Part shown: positions 1-11,443 of the stretch, piece after piece
Numbering within the stretch: position 1 is the first letter of the stretch
Layout: each line of letters begins with the position of its first letter
Assembly: GCA_019918135.1 (NCBI GenBank)
Contig: WBZZ01004058.1
Span: 208,501 to 272,500 of the forward strand
Length of the DNA stretch: 64,000 nucleotides
Source: Paulinella micropora
Taxonomy: Eukaryota; Cercozoa; Imbricatea; Euglyphida; Paulinellidae
Direction: 5' to 3'
The notes under the pieces: model-generated
Databases searched by the model: none
The model's input: the letters and a program-made list of their open reading frames with translations, nothing else
What the model was told of the DNA's origin: nothing
Made by a program: the position numbers and the translations under genes

Positions 1-1618
1 TAAATTCCTTTAGATCCACAATTATTTTCTTCCTTTCACTCTTATCTTTAATGTGTGCAAGCTGGCGAAGTAACTCTAACTTCTTCTTTCTTAACTCTTT
101 CAACACAGGGTGTACAAAAAAATTAGCATGCTTTTGATCATGGATTTGTCTCCTATTTCTCGCCACGACATCAATGATAGGGCAATACTTTGAATAAAAG
201 AATTGGAGGATGTCTTCAGATGAAGCAGTATGAAGATCACAAGGCAAGGCAGGAAGAGAAGCAACACATACATTCAGATCAGCATTTCTTCTCCATACAT
301 ACTTTGTTTTTTGAGGTATGTAGTTCCCACCACACTGCTGATTTGTGGAATTCGCCTTTTGCATCTTGACATCTACAGTAATCAACTTGTGATCACTAAA
401 AGGAATGACGTAATGAGGCCAGGTAACATAACTGTCAACCTCACTGACTAGCATAGGTGAGCAAAAACAATAATCTAACAAAGAATCGTTACCTCTCGCA
501 GCACAGAAAGTGTAATCAGCTTCTCCAAGTAAACCAGTCAATAAGACCAAAGGCACAGATTCTAAATTTCTGACAAATCCATCAGCTTTTGACGTAGTAT
601 TCCCATGGGGCTTCGGAATCATCCTCACCCTTCCTCCACTAACTTGCCCTGAAGACTCATGATCAATATACTTCAAATCATCATCAAACAAATTTGTCTT
701 GGTAGCACTAACTTGGAAATTAAAATCCCCTACCAAGATAATGTTATAATTGGCACTCTGTGCAACTCCTGAAACCACTGACTGCAACGCTTTAAGTTGA
801 GATTTGAAACCACCACCCTGTCTTTTAGTTGGACGGAGATAAATATTTCCTACAATAAGATTCAAATGCTTAATAAGAATCCACTGTGTGTCTTCCAAGT
901 ATCGCATTTGGGACTTATCAATAAAACTGTTGATAGCAAACCTCGAGACTGGACCTAACTTCCTATGAACAATGAGAATTTGGCCTCCACCTTTTTCACC
1001 ACTTCTGTTGTTAATAAAAACGTATCGGTTTTTAATATTTAGTGACTCAAGTGCATCAAAAACTGAATTACAAGTATCTTTCTGAGTAAGCCAAGACTCT
1101 TGAATTGCAAGGATATCAATAGCACTATGAAAAATTGTTTCTCTCAAAACTTCCAATCGCACTTCAGGTCTAGTTAAGTGAACATTGTATGAGCCAAGAC
1201 GAATAGTATGCTTACTTTTCCTAGGAGGAATAAAACTGTCACCAGACTTCAAGTGAACCTTGTGTTCATTACCATACCGACTAGGAGTAATCTGTTGCAG
1301 GGAAGTTTGTTGGGTAGCTAACCGGATGACATTCCTTTTCTTATTAAACTTTTTTATTAAATATCTCTTTTTACTCACACCGGTATTAGCAATTCTATCA
1401 GTACAATCAAACTTAGACTGTAACTTATTCGAATTAATACCCAACGTACAGACAAACGAATTATTATGATCATTATCACAAGTATCATGACACTCTAAAT
1501 CACACAAGGCAGCAAAGCCATTGCTACACTGTATGAGGTGTGGTGCTTGCAAAGAAGTACTAGAAACACAACGCCGCGAGCGGGCTGCAAGCACCCACCC
1601 CGCCCCGGTTGAGACCCT
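1..1618 (-). CDS. LINE ORF2, N-terminal part: Cys-rich finger and AP endonuclease (partial)
   Basis: Reading the minus strand from 1618 down gives one open frame to the window edge. It starts with a Cys/His-rich patch near 1530-1440 (LIQCSNGFAALCDLECHDTC, then FVC) that resembles a PHD-like finger. An exonuclease/endonuclease/phosphatase domain follows: SYNVHLTRPE near 1170, IDILAIQESWLT (the Mg-binding Glu) near 1110, GDFNFQ near 730, and the terminal PFSDHKLITVDV near 400, whose SDH holds the catalytic His. This enzyme nicks target DNA to prime reverse transcription. A basic linker KELRKKKLELLRQL follows near 90. No ATG lies between the ORF1 stop and the endonuclease core, and the frame is the same as ORF1, so it is probably made by readthrough of the TGA or by reinitiation; a nonsense mutation of a single long ORF is the alternative. 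Confidence 0.8.
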
Positions 1619-3163
1619 TCAACCACGTTTGCGGTAAAAAACATCAGCCAGCGGGTAAGAATCAGGGTTTCTAACCGAACGCCCTTCAGTCGATGCATTC
1701 ACAGCCTGCATGACCATCTTACACTCTTCAACCTTGGAAAAACTCACATGCACACCAAAAGGATATTTTCCCTGACCCCTCATCAGCTCAGCACTCTGAA
1801 TCATAGGTACACTCTCCCACGCAGCCCTATCGAAAGGAGAAAGCAACCACTTCTGAACAATGGCAATAATAAAACGCTCTTTCTCAACCTCACCACCTGG
1901 GATGACAGCATAAATCTTGTCAATCCCAAAAATGATTTCCTGTAAAGTATGAGTCATACCATTATTGACTGCTCTCCCTCTCCCAAACAAAACCAAATGA
2001 TTAGGAACATTATCTTTATCATTATTAAGGGCTGCGTTGGAAGATTTCAGCTCTTTCGCCACCTGGGATGCGAAGGCAGCCCAGAAACTAGCGCCAGACT
2101 CCAAGCCAACCATTGCAGTAGGTGTTCCTCCTTTCAACAAGCTTGCACCATCACCCGTAGTCAAAGGTGTAAGATCTAAAAGGGAGGCCCACGATGGCTT
2201 GGAATTGCTCGGGGTTGTATTAGCTGAATTCGAACTCGCATCAGATAATTGACTGCGAAGATCGACAGGGGCCAAAAGTCCTTCAGTGTCACTCCCAACC
2301 ACCGACTTTACTTTTGAAGGAGCCTCAAGCTCCGGAGACTTGTGTCTCATCTTTTTTTTTTCTGCTGTCTCTTCCCCAGGAGATCTCTGCCTCACAGTGG
2401 AAAGTTCCCCCCCATGAAGACCAGATTGCATCCGGGCACCGAAATGACCTGAATGGACATTGACATGTTTGTTCCCACGGAACCGAGTTGTAGGTCCAGC
2501 TTTGTCTACTCTCGTTGACGGAGCAGGTGTAGGTGTAGCAACTGGAAATTCTTCTTCATCAGAGTCACAATCAGAGTTCAATAAAGACTTCTTGGATGTG
2601 ACACTACTGCCCCCCACATCTGAGTCGTCCTGGTCACCTTCGTCTCCACCTTCTAGTTTCGAAATAGCAACTTGAAGAGATGCTTCAAGTTCATCTACCA
2701 GTCTAGGCAGCTCTACTTCCATATCAAAAGTCTTCCGCAAGAACATACAAACCGCCGTACGAAGAACCAAGGACTGAGGTTCCACCGTGACCTCAATCCG
2801 GGCTCCCTTGGCTCCAGTGTAATAAACCTTGATGCAGACTATGTTTTTTTCCTTGGATGTTTTACCGCCCCCAATATCAACGAACTTGATATTGCTACCA
2901 AACATTGTCCCACCAGACTTCTCCTCAGCAGTAATAGTTTTAATTCCCAACTCTCCAGCAACTTTCGTTGCAAGTTCGACCACTACCCCATGTGCCTCCG
3001 CTGGTTTTGCTGACACCATCGCTAGAGTCAAGGAAAATTCACGTTTCAAGTTGAAGAACTCAGAAAACTTCATGATTGACTTCCTCAGTGACTTCGCGTC
3101 AACGAGGCTATTCCCAAGGGACTTCGCGTCCAAAGGGCGAGGGTAAGAGATGCTAACTGCCAT
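1619..3163 (-). CDS. LINE ORF1 protein (nucleic-acid-binding type, unrecognised family)
   Basis: A 514-residue ATG-started ORF immediately upstream of ORF2 and in the same frame. Residues ~40-160 look folded and alternate beta and alpha (VKVYYTGAKGARIEVTVEP region). Residues ~170-330 are a low-complexity acidic/Ser-rich linker (SDCDSDEEEF). Residues ~360-510 form a second folded block (GRGRAVNNGMTHTLQEIIFG, then a basic end). No CCHC zinc knuckle or obvious RRM is visible. LINE ORF1 proteins normally coat the element RNA; that role here is inferred from position only. The protein ends YRKRG followed by TGA. Confidence 0.65.
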   Translation of the reverse strand: MAVSISYPRPLDAKSLGNSLVDAKSLRKSIMKFSEFFNLKREFSLTLAMVSAKPAEAHGVVVELATKVAGELGIKTITAEEKSGGTMFGSNIKFVDIGGGKTSKEKNIVCIKVYYTGAKGARIEVTVEPQSLVLRTAVCMFLRKTFDMEVELPRLVDELEASLQVAISKLEGGDEGDQDDSDVGGSSVTSKKSLLNSDCDSDEEEFPVATPTPAPSTRVDKAGPTTRFRGNKHVNVHSGHFGARMQSGLHGGELSTVRQRSPGEETAEKKKMRHKSPELEAPSKVKSVVGSDTEGLLAPVDLRSQLSDASSNSANTTPSNSKPSWASLLDLTPLTTGDGASLLKGGTPTAMVGLESGASFWAAFASQVAKELKSSNAALNNDKDNVPNHLVLFGRGRAVNNGMTHTLQEIIFGIDKIYAVIPGGEVEKERFIIAIVQKWLLSPFDRAAWESVPMIQSAELMRGQGKYPFGVHVSFSKVEECKMVMQAVNASTEGRSVRNPDSYPLADVFYRKRG

Positions 3164-3800
3164 CTTGCGTCAGTCTAGTATCTTGATGCCGGATGAAAAC
3201 ATCTGGTGGCACTCACTATGAGAAAAAGTGACGCAAAGCGTCACGGGGAGGGCGCGAAGCGCACCGAATCGCTCCGCTTGTTTACCGAGCGTGCCGGTCT
3301 GGACCGATAGGTGTGTCACCGTTCATCCGGCGCGAAAAATCGACCAAATATTTTCCCTTGCGAAAAATGTTGGAAAGAACAGACTGTCTGTGAGCTATAC
3401 TGCACCTTTGCTCGAGGTTGTTGGTGGGATCGAAAGATCTGCTAAGTGACTGTTTGTTGGTGCAAGTGCTTTGGCAGAGGGTGATTTTGTGCCGTTTGGG
3501 ATCATGCACAGCCGTTCGTACCTGAAACATGGTTGTGCTGGCGTTAGGCCCTGATTATACAATCCGAGCACGAGGTACTCGTGTCATCGCCTCGCTACAG
3601 CAGCCCTGCCGTCCAAACACCTGCAAAGTCCTCGAATGTTCGACTGATTCGACCCAGAAGAAAGTCCGTTTCATCTGCTAGTCACAAAACTAATGTCGTG
3701 ACCATGGAAAGCAAGTGCTCGAATAGCGGGGGAACAAAGAAACAGAGGAAAGGTTCCAAGAACAAGCGGTTTCGTGGTCCAAAATACCACTTTAGCGGAC
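3164..3800. other. LINE leader / host junction, no firm gene
   Basis: This stretch lies upstream of LINE ORF1 and before the AT-rich virus-like block. A perfect 7-bp inverted repeat GTGACGC-AAA-GCGTCAC sits at 3228-3244. A short basic open frame (3581-3814, plus) runs into the AT-rich DNA and ends there; its Lys/Arg-rich C-terminal half could be the cut-off end of a host gene, but I would not call it. The LINE 5' end and the insertion point of the virus-like element should both lie in this interval. Confidence 0.4.
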
Positions 3801-3803
3801 TAT

Positions 3804-3813
3804 CTTATATATA
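3804..3813 (+). promoter_or_regulatory. CTTATATATA promoter-like motif, copy 1
   Basis: CTTATATATA lies at the left edge of the virus-like element, upstream of the replication block. The same or nearly the same motif recurs at 6401, 7743 and 12269 just before gene starts inside the element. I did not notice this arrangement in the host DNA. Confidence 0.4.
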
Positions 3814-3966
3814 ATTTCTATTTAAAGCCAAGAGAAGTGTACTTATTATATATAGTATCTATAAGAATACTACATATAATTTACGACCACACAAAAAAAA
3901 AATTATAACTTTATTATAGATGGATGTTGATGAGGCGACCCGCACTCAGTTATTAACAAAGAGGAG

Positions 3967-6341
3967 TTGTTTGATGCGAACAAACTATCCTATATTATTA
4001 ACAATTTTGACGACTTAAAAAGCCAACTGCGAGAGAAATGTTTCAAAGACGGAAGTCCTATAACACTGCTAAAAAAATATATTCAAAAACTATTCAATAA
4101 TAAAGTCTCTGTAGTGTATCGGCAAAATGGGTGCAAAGGTAGATTTAATGCTGTAGGCTCATTATCTCTCCAAAACATACCGCGCGAGATAAGGCACACT
4201 ATCGCCCGCGATTACTATGTAGATATTGATATGGTGAATGCGCATCCAGTCATACTACTACATTTATGTGCGATATTTAACTTTGAAGCGAAATATCTGC
4301 GATCGTATGTGAAAAATAGAGAGAAGGTAATAGCCGATCTCACGAGCAAAAATGAGACGATTGACAGAGACAATGCAAAACAGATTATCCTATCCGTCCT
4401 AAATGGAGGCGAAAAGGATTACAACGCAGTCGCGAAAAAGACGAGGTTTCTAACCGCCTTCAAACAAGAAATGAAAGCCCTACATGGAAAGTTTGCGGGG
4501 GCAGACATTAAAGAATTTGAAAAAGTTAAGCAGAGGCGGATTAACAGAGGCGAAGACTTCAACCACGAGGCCAGTTATATGAATACATTGTTATGCGACT
4601 TTGAAAACAAAATTCTACAAGTTATGCTAGATTATTTTGGAAATCCTGTTATGTGTGTTTTATGCTTTGACGGCCTGATGCTAGAAAAGAAGGACTACGA
4701 TCTGGAAAGTTGTTCAAAGGTCATTAAGGAGAAATTAGGGATAGACATGGCTCTTAAATTAAAAGAAATGAATGAAGGCCTAACTCTTCCAGAAAATGCG
4801 ATTATTGAGCCTTATCAAACTCCCAGCCTTAAATACTTTGGAGATATGGATAACGTATATATTCAACACTATAGAGAGAATGAGGCGAGCCTTGAAAGAC
4901 TGGAAGAATGGCGCAGTTGTATAAACATAGTATCAAGGGGAGGCGGTCAAGTCGTGATGACTTTAAATCTAGACATTGACGAAGAGACAGGAGACCGATC
5001 CGAATATTATGTTCAAGCAGAAGTAGGCGCAATGATGTCCGCATTAAATTTTGAATGTTTTGTGCGGAATCCAGAATACATTGAAGAATTGAAAGGAGAC
5101 AAACACGACCCGAGAGCGAAACAATGGATGTATCAACACTTTGGAAATGACAATCAGTTTCAACGGGATACGCAAAAGACATGATGCAAAAGCGGAAATT
5201 AAACGATGTGACGACTTCATGTTTTACCCGTATTTGAAGCGAGTGGGGATACCCCCAGTATATTCTAACAAACTAAATTTGTTTATGGGATTTCCTATGG
5301 ATAATATTCCATTTGAAAGTGTAAAAACAAAATACAGTTTTGAAGAGAGTGCCTTATATAAACATCTAAAAACTGACTTCTTCACTGAAGGTCAGGGCGA
5401 GTTAGACAACTTTTTGGATAGTGTCGCGGACATGATACAGAAGCCAAATGTAAATAGAGGTATTGGTCATTTGTTTTACTCAGTCCAAGGAACTGGAAAA
5501 GGCATAAAGAGCAAAATTTATGGAGAGGTTGTTGGGAACGCAAAATCATGTGGTCATCAAAGACTTTAGCAGATACATGGAAAAATTCAATGTCGCATAT
5601 GCGAACAAGATATTGAAAGTGTTTGAAGAACTGCCCGAGAAAGGCGGGGCTTTTACGATGAGCGACCGCTTAAAAAATCAAATTGACCAAAAAGACGAAA
5701 TAATAGAGCCCAAGGGAAGCAAGCAATACAAAGTAAAACATTTCGCCAGATACTGGTTTTACACGAATAACGAAAACACGTTACACATAGAAGGAAGCGA
5801 CAGGCGGTATTCACTCCACAAAATAAGTGGGAAGCACGCGGACGATAAAGTATATTTCGCCAAAATTCTAGATGAAATAAACGACGATGACTTTATCAGA
5901 TGTGCCTTTGAATACTTCGCCACTAGACAATACGAAGAGATAAGTGTTATGACCGCATTTAAAACAAAATACAAGACGGAGCAGAAGATGGCTAACCTCC
6001 CGAAGGCTATTAAGTTTATGATTCACACCATGGAAGCAAAATTTGACAAAGTTGAAAGCAAAGATATGAAAGTAGAATCGGTACATCTATGCGAAAAATA
6101 CAGAGAGTGGTGCTCAGAACAGGGAATATCTTATCATGAAGGAGCCTTCTTCACCCAACTGAAGCATGTAGGCATAGATAAGCCCAAACAAAGCGGAGGA
6201 AAAAACAGCAAAAAATACAGATTTACAATAAATGTCAGCACAATCCGAGACAAGATACGCGAGTATATAAAGGACGACGAATACGACTTCAATTTTGGAT
6301 CGGGAGTTAATGAAGAGGATGATGATGTCTTTTGGATGTAA
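3967..6341 (+). pseudogene. TVpol-like DNA polymerase and SF3 helicase region (fossil, broken)
   Basis: The first half carries motifs of the TVpol group (family-A-like polymerases of small protist viruses and transposons): a DIDMVNAHPVILL stretch and later CFDGLMLEKKDYD, matching the metal-binding and HDG-like motifs. The second half carries a Walker-A-like GTGKG and a C-terminal SF3 helicase block with FYTNNENTLHIEGSDRRY. In intact relatives the pair replicates the element's own DNA. It is the first and longest replication locus of the element and has an AT-rich promoter-like motif upstream. The region is broken; I treat it as a fossil. Confidence 0.7.
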
Positions 6342-6400
6342 TATTATTGTCTTCAATATTGAAAACAATAATATAAAATGGTTTTTTTTTTTTTTTTGTG

Positions 6401-6410
6401 CTTATATATA
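6401..6410 (+). promoter_or_regulatory. CTTATATATA promoter-like motif, copy 2
   Basis: CTTATATATA ends 2 bp before the ATG at 6413 and follows a run of T. The motif repeats at other gene starts of the element. The short distance to the ATG implies a very short leader or initiation within the motif. Confidence 0.45.
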
Positions 6411-6412
6411 AC

Positions 6413-7099
6413 ATGCCATCAACCAAAGGAGAGTATCTAAGTCAAATAGAAAAATGGACTCATTTAAGTAGCGACATAAAACTGCCAACAAGTAAATCGC
6501 TCAAAACTGAAATTGTCGCATTTTACGAAAAATTCCGACCCGAACAACCCCCGCAGAGTGATAATGTCGAAGTTGTATTGCCCTCCGTTGATACATTGAA
6601 GAACGTCGTTTTTAATGACGAACCAGAAGAATTTACGCCTTTTAAAGAAAGTGATTTGAAGGAAACTGGTATTACTGAAATCAAGGCTAACGTAGGAGAA
6701 GAATTGGCGAAAAAAGAAATGCCAGTTAAAACAGGTAAAGAATTACCTGTTTTGGAAACAAAAGAGGAACCTGCGCCAGTTAGGGAAAAGAAAACACCGA
6801 TTAAAGCAAAGCGGAATCCGCCCGAGAGCGGGTATAGTTGCTATGAAATAATAACGGCACATTTGAAAGTATCAAAAGACCCGTTTAACTTCTTGTATAT
6901 GAAAGTGGAAGACCGCACCATAATGCAGGAGGATATGAAGAAATGGCACGAGAGTAGATACGCACACATACCACCAGACCAACGTCCCATTCTTAAATAT
7001 GGTAAGTTAGATTATAAGACATTTTTCCGCGATGTCTTATCTCAACACGAGGGCAAACTAACAACACTAAAGGATATGTATGACAGGTTTCATGTGTAA
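6413..7099 (+). CDS. Virus-like element protein, 228 aa, unknown
   Basis: ATG-started at 6413 directly after a promoter-like motif. Residues 1-45 are helical (YLSQIEKWTHLSSDI), residues ~50-130 are a charged Glu/Lys/Pro-rich linker, and residues ~135-228 form a compact basic domain (GYSCYEIITAHLKVSKDPF ... TLKDMYDRFHV). I recognise no family. Its stop overlaps the end of the convergent 7090-7719 gene by 10 nt, as is usual in compact viral genomes. A structural or DNA-binding role is possible but unsupported. Confidence 0.6.
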   Translation: MPSTKGEYLSQIEKWTHLSSDIKLPTSKSLKTEIVAFYEKFRPEQPPQSDNVEVVLPSVDTLKNVVFNDEPEEFTPFKESDLKETGITEIKANVGEELAKKEMPVKTGKELPVLETKEEPAPVREKKTPIKAKRNPPESGYSCYEIITAHLKVSKDPFNFLYMKVEDRTIMQEDMKKWHESRYAHIPPDQRPILKYGKLDYKTFFRDVLSQHEGKLTTLKDMYDRFHV

Positions 7100-7719
7100 G
7101 AGGCAGTTAGTGCTATGTCTCTCATCACATCAATATTAAAATATGATGGCTTAAAAGAGACATAATCCGCAGATGCCGTTTTATAATATACTTCCAATGT
7201 TATTGGAGCATCTGTCGCATATGTCAATAAAACCTCATTAGTCGTATTTCCAGAAATTCGTATTGTTGTATTATTGGTGGTATCCGCGGGATTTGGACAA
7301 GTCATTAACCATATCATTTTCATTTGGACTCCATATCTTTGAATTAGCCATATACAATCAAAAGACTTATACTCAATGGCGGTTGTATAATTTAGCACTT
7401 CGCTGTAAAGGTCATCAACATTGGTTCCGTCCGTTTTATGAAACCAAAACTGAAAGGTTCCTATTCCAGACGGGGCGGGCAAATTTAAAGACCCGCGAAA
7501 AGCAACTTTAATGAAATAACCATATCCTAAATTAGATATTGTTTTGCTACCATAACCGCCAGTGCAAAGAGTAGTGAATGTGGAACTTTCCATCCACGAC
7601 CTAAGATCGAGACCAACATACGCATTTTGAATGTTTCTTGTTAATGTCGGGGTAGCAGTGATTGCGATAGTTTTCGTATCAATTGACTGCTGTTCTTGTG
7701 ATCGTCCAAATATATTCAT
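7090..7719 (-). CDS. Beta-rich protein of the virus-like element, possible structural protein
   Basis: 209 residues from ATG. The sequence is rich in Thr, Ser, Tyr and short beta-type strands (GYFIKVAFRGSLNLPAPSGI, NTTIRISGNTTNEVLLTYA) with few charged residues and no transmembrane segment. That composition fits a capsid-associated, penton-like or spike protein of a small DNA virus, but I see no diagnostic motif. It is much too short to be a double-jelly-roll major capsid protein (usually 500-600 aa). It is the only larger minus-strand gene in the left part of the element and lies convergent with the 6413-7099 gene. Confidence 0.55.
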   Translation of the reverse strand: MNIFGRSQEQQSIDTKTIAITATPTLTRNIQNAYVGLDLRSWMESSTFTTLCTGGYGSKTISNLGYGYFIKVAFRGSLNLPAPSGIGTFQFWFHKTDGTNVDDLYSEVLNYTTAIEYKSFDCIWLIQRYGVQMKMIWLMTCPNPADTTNNTTIRISGNTTNEVLLTYATDAPITLEVYYKTASADYVSFKPSYFNIDVMRDIALTASYT

Positions 7720-7742
7720 TTTCTTAAACTATATATATATAT

Positions 7743-7753
7743 CTTATATTATA
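7743..7753 (+). promoter_or_regulatory. CTTATATTATA promoter-like motif, copy 3
   Basis: It lies between the divergent 7719 (minus) and 7772 (plus) starts, next to a TATATATATA run, in a gap of only 52 bp that must serve both genes. Confidence 0.45.
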
Positions 7754-7771
7754 AAATAATAGAATTAAAAT

Positions 7772-10700
7772 ATGAACCATTTAGGAAATCCGTGGGCATA
7801 TCACTATTACGGCTCTGTGATAATAGACGAGGATTTAGAAGTTGATGGAGTATTATATGGCGATCATATTGAAGCAAACTCAATACAAGCAAGGACTGAC
7901 GACATAACGATATCCTCGCGAAATAATAACTCTTCTTTGTTGATATCTGATACTGGTTATGTGTCAATTAATAACGAATACGATTTACCAATAGCGGACG
8001 GCACGGCTAATCAAGTATTAAAAACGGACGGGTTGGGTAACACTTCATTTGCTACATTAACATCAAGTTTTATAAGCGATTTTGAACTGGATAAATTGAC
8101 GGATGTAGTCATTACAGCACCAATCGTAATGAATAGTTATCTAACATATAACTCAATAAACTGGGTAAATAAAACTTTTCCAATAAATGTTGATGAATTC
8201 GGCAATATTAGTATGGGCGGTAATTTGAATATAACAGGAGTTAATTTATTAAATACGAAAGATGTTGATACTTGGATATCTGAGCACGAAGACAATAATG
8301 ATAAAGTGTCCGCGGATGGCTCAATTAATACACACAGCGATGTTTTGATTACAGGCACACCCGCCGATAACCAGCTGCTCATTTATAGCACAGGACAATG
8401 GAGAAACACAAACTCACCTTTTCTTAGATTGGATGGCCTCTCTATGATGTTTGGAAATTTAAATATGGGAGGTTTTAATGTAGTAAATGTCTGTAATGTT
8501 GATGGTATTGATGTTTCGGCTCTTGATAGTGCTGTGGTTAAATTAACAGGAGACCAAACAATAACAGGGAATAAAATATTTACTACTTATTTGGGTGTAA
8601 AAGATTCAAATCCATTAAACACTGGTAAGTTATTCTTCAATTACAACAATAATATGGGTTCTATTTATTCGTCGGAGGTAGGTGGAGCAACGGGATATCC
8701 ACTAAGTATTGTTGGTTCTTCCATACTTCTTGCTTCTACAACAGGGGGTGGAATAACATTGACTGGCAATGTTTTAAATTTTAGTGGCACAACAGCAATT
8801 AGCGGACTTCCAGCACCATTCTATGACACCGATGCTTCAACGAAGGCTTACACTGATACGAAGCTTGCAAAAGACGGCACAACGGCTATGACGGGCAGTT
8901 TGGTATTGATGTTTCTGCTCTTGATACTTCGGTGGTTAAACTAACAGGAGACCAAACTATAGGAGGAATAAAAACATTTAGCAGTATAATAAATGCGAGT
9001 GCGGGGATTGATATGAAAAGCCAAAATATAACAAATGTGAATTTGGTTGATGGCGTGGATGTTTCTACTCTTGACGCTTCTGTCGTTAAACTAACAGGAG
9101 ACCAAACCATAGCAGGGAATAAAAAATTTACATCAACTTTAGAAGTAAGTGGTTCGTCCAATCCTACTACTTTTGACGGCATCGGCATAGCCTTTGATAC
9201 AAAAATAGGAATGATTGCAGCACAAAAAACGGCAACAGCGACTTGGTATCAGATACAAATAACTGGTTCGTATGTAGAGTTATATTCAGGTAATAATGTA
9301 ATTATAACCGCAACTGGCACTACACTATCTTTGAATAACAACAAAATAACAAACTTAGCCACACCATCAGCAACAACGGACGGAGCAAATAAAAGTTATG
9401 TGGATACATTAGACGGGCAAAATGTGAAACTAACAGGAAACCAAACCATAGCAGGAATTAAGACATATAGCAGTGGTGTTGAAATAACGGGAAATTCAAT
9501 CAATTCAACAACAAAGGGCACATTTATCGTTTTTAATTCTACCAGTAATATTGGGTCTGTTGCTAGTTTGGATATGAAAACTGCAACATATTACAACTTT
9601 GAAATTTCTGCGAAAAAAATAAGTTTCATTATTGACGGGACGATAGTCGGTTGGGTAAATGCTTCGGGGCTAGATTGTAATAGTAGCAAAATAGCCAACC
9701 TTGGAACTCCGACATTAGCAACGGACGGAGCGACAAAAGGGTATGCGGACACATTGGACGGGCAAAATGTAAAACTAACAACAGACCAAACCATAACAGG
9801 AAGTAAAACATTCAACGGGACAAGCACTACGATAAAATATCTAACTTTAACGAACAATGCTGATTTTAATAATCAAACTATCACTAATGGTGGAAATATA
9901 ACATATAATGGGGCGAGGATATTAAACCAAAATGGAGGTGATATTTTCTTTTCACAGACATCGGGAGATTACCAATATTTCTTATTTACTCTAAATACTG
10001 CTACAAGTGGAACCGCGAACCAACGAGGTTATGTATTCACGAATGTAGCATCTGATGTAAAATGGGCGGGACTTTATATTTCAAAACTTTTGGATAATAA
10101 AAGTGCTTCGTCTGACATTGTCCGTTTTAACAATGCTGGCGGTATGCGGTTTTATGGTGCCTTAGATATGAACTCAAACAACATAACAAATGGTGGAACA
10201 ATAACGGGAACGACAATTACTTCAACCGCGGGTATATCAACGACGACACTAACGGCGAGTGGATTAATAACAGCAGATGGCGGTTGTAAGTTATCTATTC
10301 AAAATAAAGTAGATGGAGGAAATGGGCAAGGTATATTTATGTGGGATACAGACAACTCAGGATGGGGGATTTATATGGCTCAACCAGGGGCTGGTAAATC
10401 ATTAGGTGGAGGAACAGCGGTGGCAGGCAACGATATTTCAGGCTTTGCTGTAAGATTTAGGAGTGGTAATGCTTCGGCGGATGGTTTTGTGTGGGAAAAT
10501 TCAGCAGAGCAATTGTTAATGTCATGGAATGGGGCAAACGGGACTTTATGGACAAAAGGATTAATAACGGCTAGTGCGGGTATATCAACAACAACATTAA
10601 CAACAAGCGACAATATAGTAGTAGGTGCTGGAAAAAGTGTTTTCATAGATAGGTCAGGATATACAAACACAAACAACAAATTAATTTTGTGGGATGGTGG

Positions 10701-11443
10701 AACAGGCTCCACGACTGCTTTTAATGGATTTGGGATTAAACTAGACACAATGATGTACAATGTTAATGCTACAACTGATAATCACATATTTTACTATGGT
10801 GCCACAAATGAATTATTTAGAATTGGTAATGCTGGAATTACTGCTTCAAAGGCAATAACGGCGAATGCTGGATTAACTATGACAACAACATCCAGCGGAT
10901 TTTTAACGCTAAGACAAAGACCATCAAATACGTCCAACCCGCAAATATATATGAAAGCAGGAGACTCATCGGGTTATGCGGTGGTAATGAATACAGGTGG
11001 ATTATTACACGCTTGGTCAACTTCATTGTCAAATGGTGAAAACAATACAGGATATGTTTATATGACAGCAGGAGCGAATACATGGTCTTCTGGTTCAGAC
11101 AGGAGATTAAAATCAGATATTAAAACACTAGAATGTGGGATGTTGTGAGAAATTAATGAAAATTAATTGTTGCTCATATTATTGGAAATCAGACGAGAAA
11201 AAAGAAAAAAAGAGCCACGGATTTATTGCCGACGAGGTTAAAAAAATATTTCCAGAATTTGTATCTGAAAGTGGAATGAAGGCAGACGACGGAAAAAGCA
11301 TCCTTGAAGGAGTATCATATATGGAATTTATACCAGTATTAGTCAGTGCTTTTCAACATATTGCGGAAAAGGTAGTTAATTTAGAAAAAGAAAATAAAAA
11401 TCTTATGAATATACTACAAGAAATTAGAGAAAATGTCAAATAA
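7772..11443 (+). pseudogene. Fibre-like protein with C-terminal peptidase-S74 (endosialidase chaperone) end (fossil, broken)
   Basis: The region encodes many beta-structured repeats with recurring phrases such as VVKLTGDQTIAGNK and GxDVSxLDxS, separated by Gly/Asn/Thr-rich strands, typical of trimeric tail or surface fibres. Near the 3' end is SDRRLKSDI, the signature of the intramolecular chaperone/auto-protease domain S74, in which the Ser and Lys of this motif form the catalytic dyad; a helical coiled coil follows. Such fibres occur in phages and in large and small algal DNA viruses, where they bind the host surface. It occupies over 40% of the element. It is broken and treated as a fossil. 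Confidence 0.75.

Larger units (their letters stand above)
1..3163 (-). mobile_element. LINE (non-LTR retrotransposon) copy A, 5' part
   Basis: On the minus strand ORF1 (3163-1619) is followed by the beginning of ORF2 (1618 to the window edge), so the element reads right to left and is cut by the window before its reverse transcriptase. Positions 1 to about 940 match 63064-64000 of copy B at the far end of the window, in the same orientation, at visibly high but not perfect identity. The portion of ORF2 seen here has no stop codon, unlike copy B, so copy A looks the younger and better preserved of the two. The AP-endonuclease domain places it among the APE-type LINEs; I cannot name the clade. 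The 5' boundary is unclear and lies somewhere between 3164 and about 3800. Confidence 0.85.

Noticed and set aside
230-451. Small plus-strand genes at the left end
   Set aside because: Antisense to the LINE endonuclease; the same shadow appears at 63237-63539.
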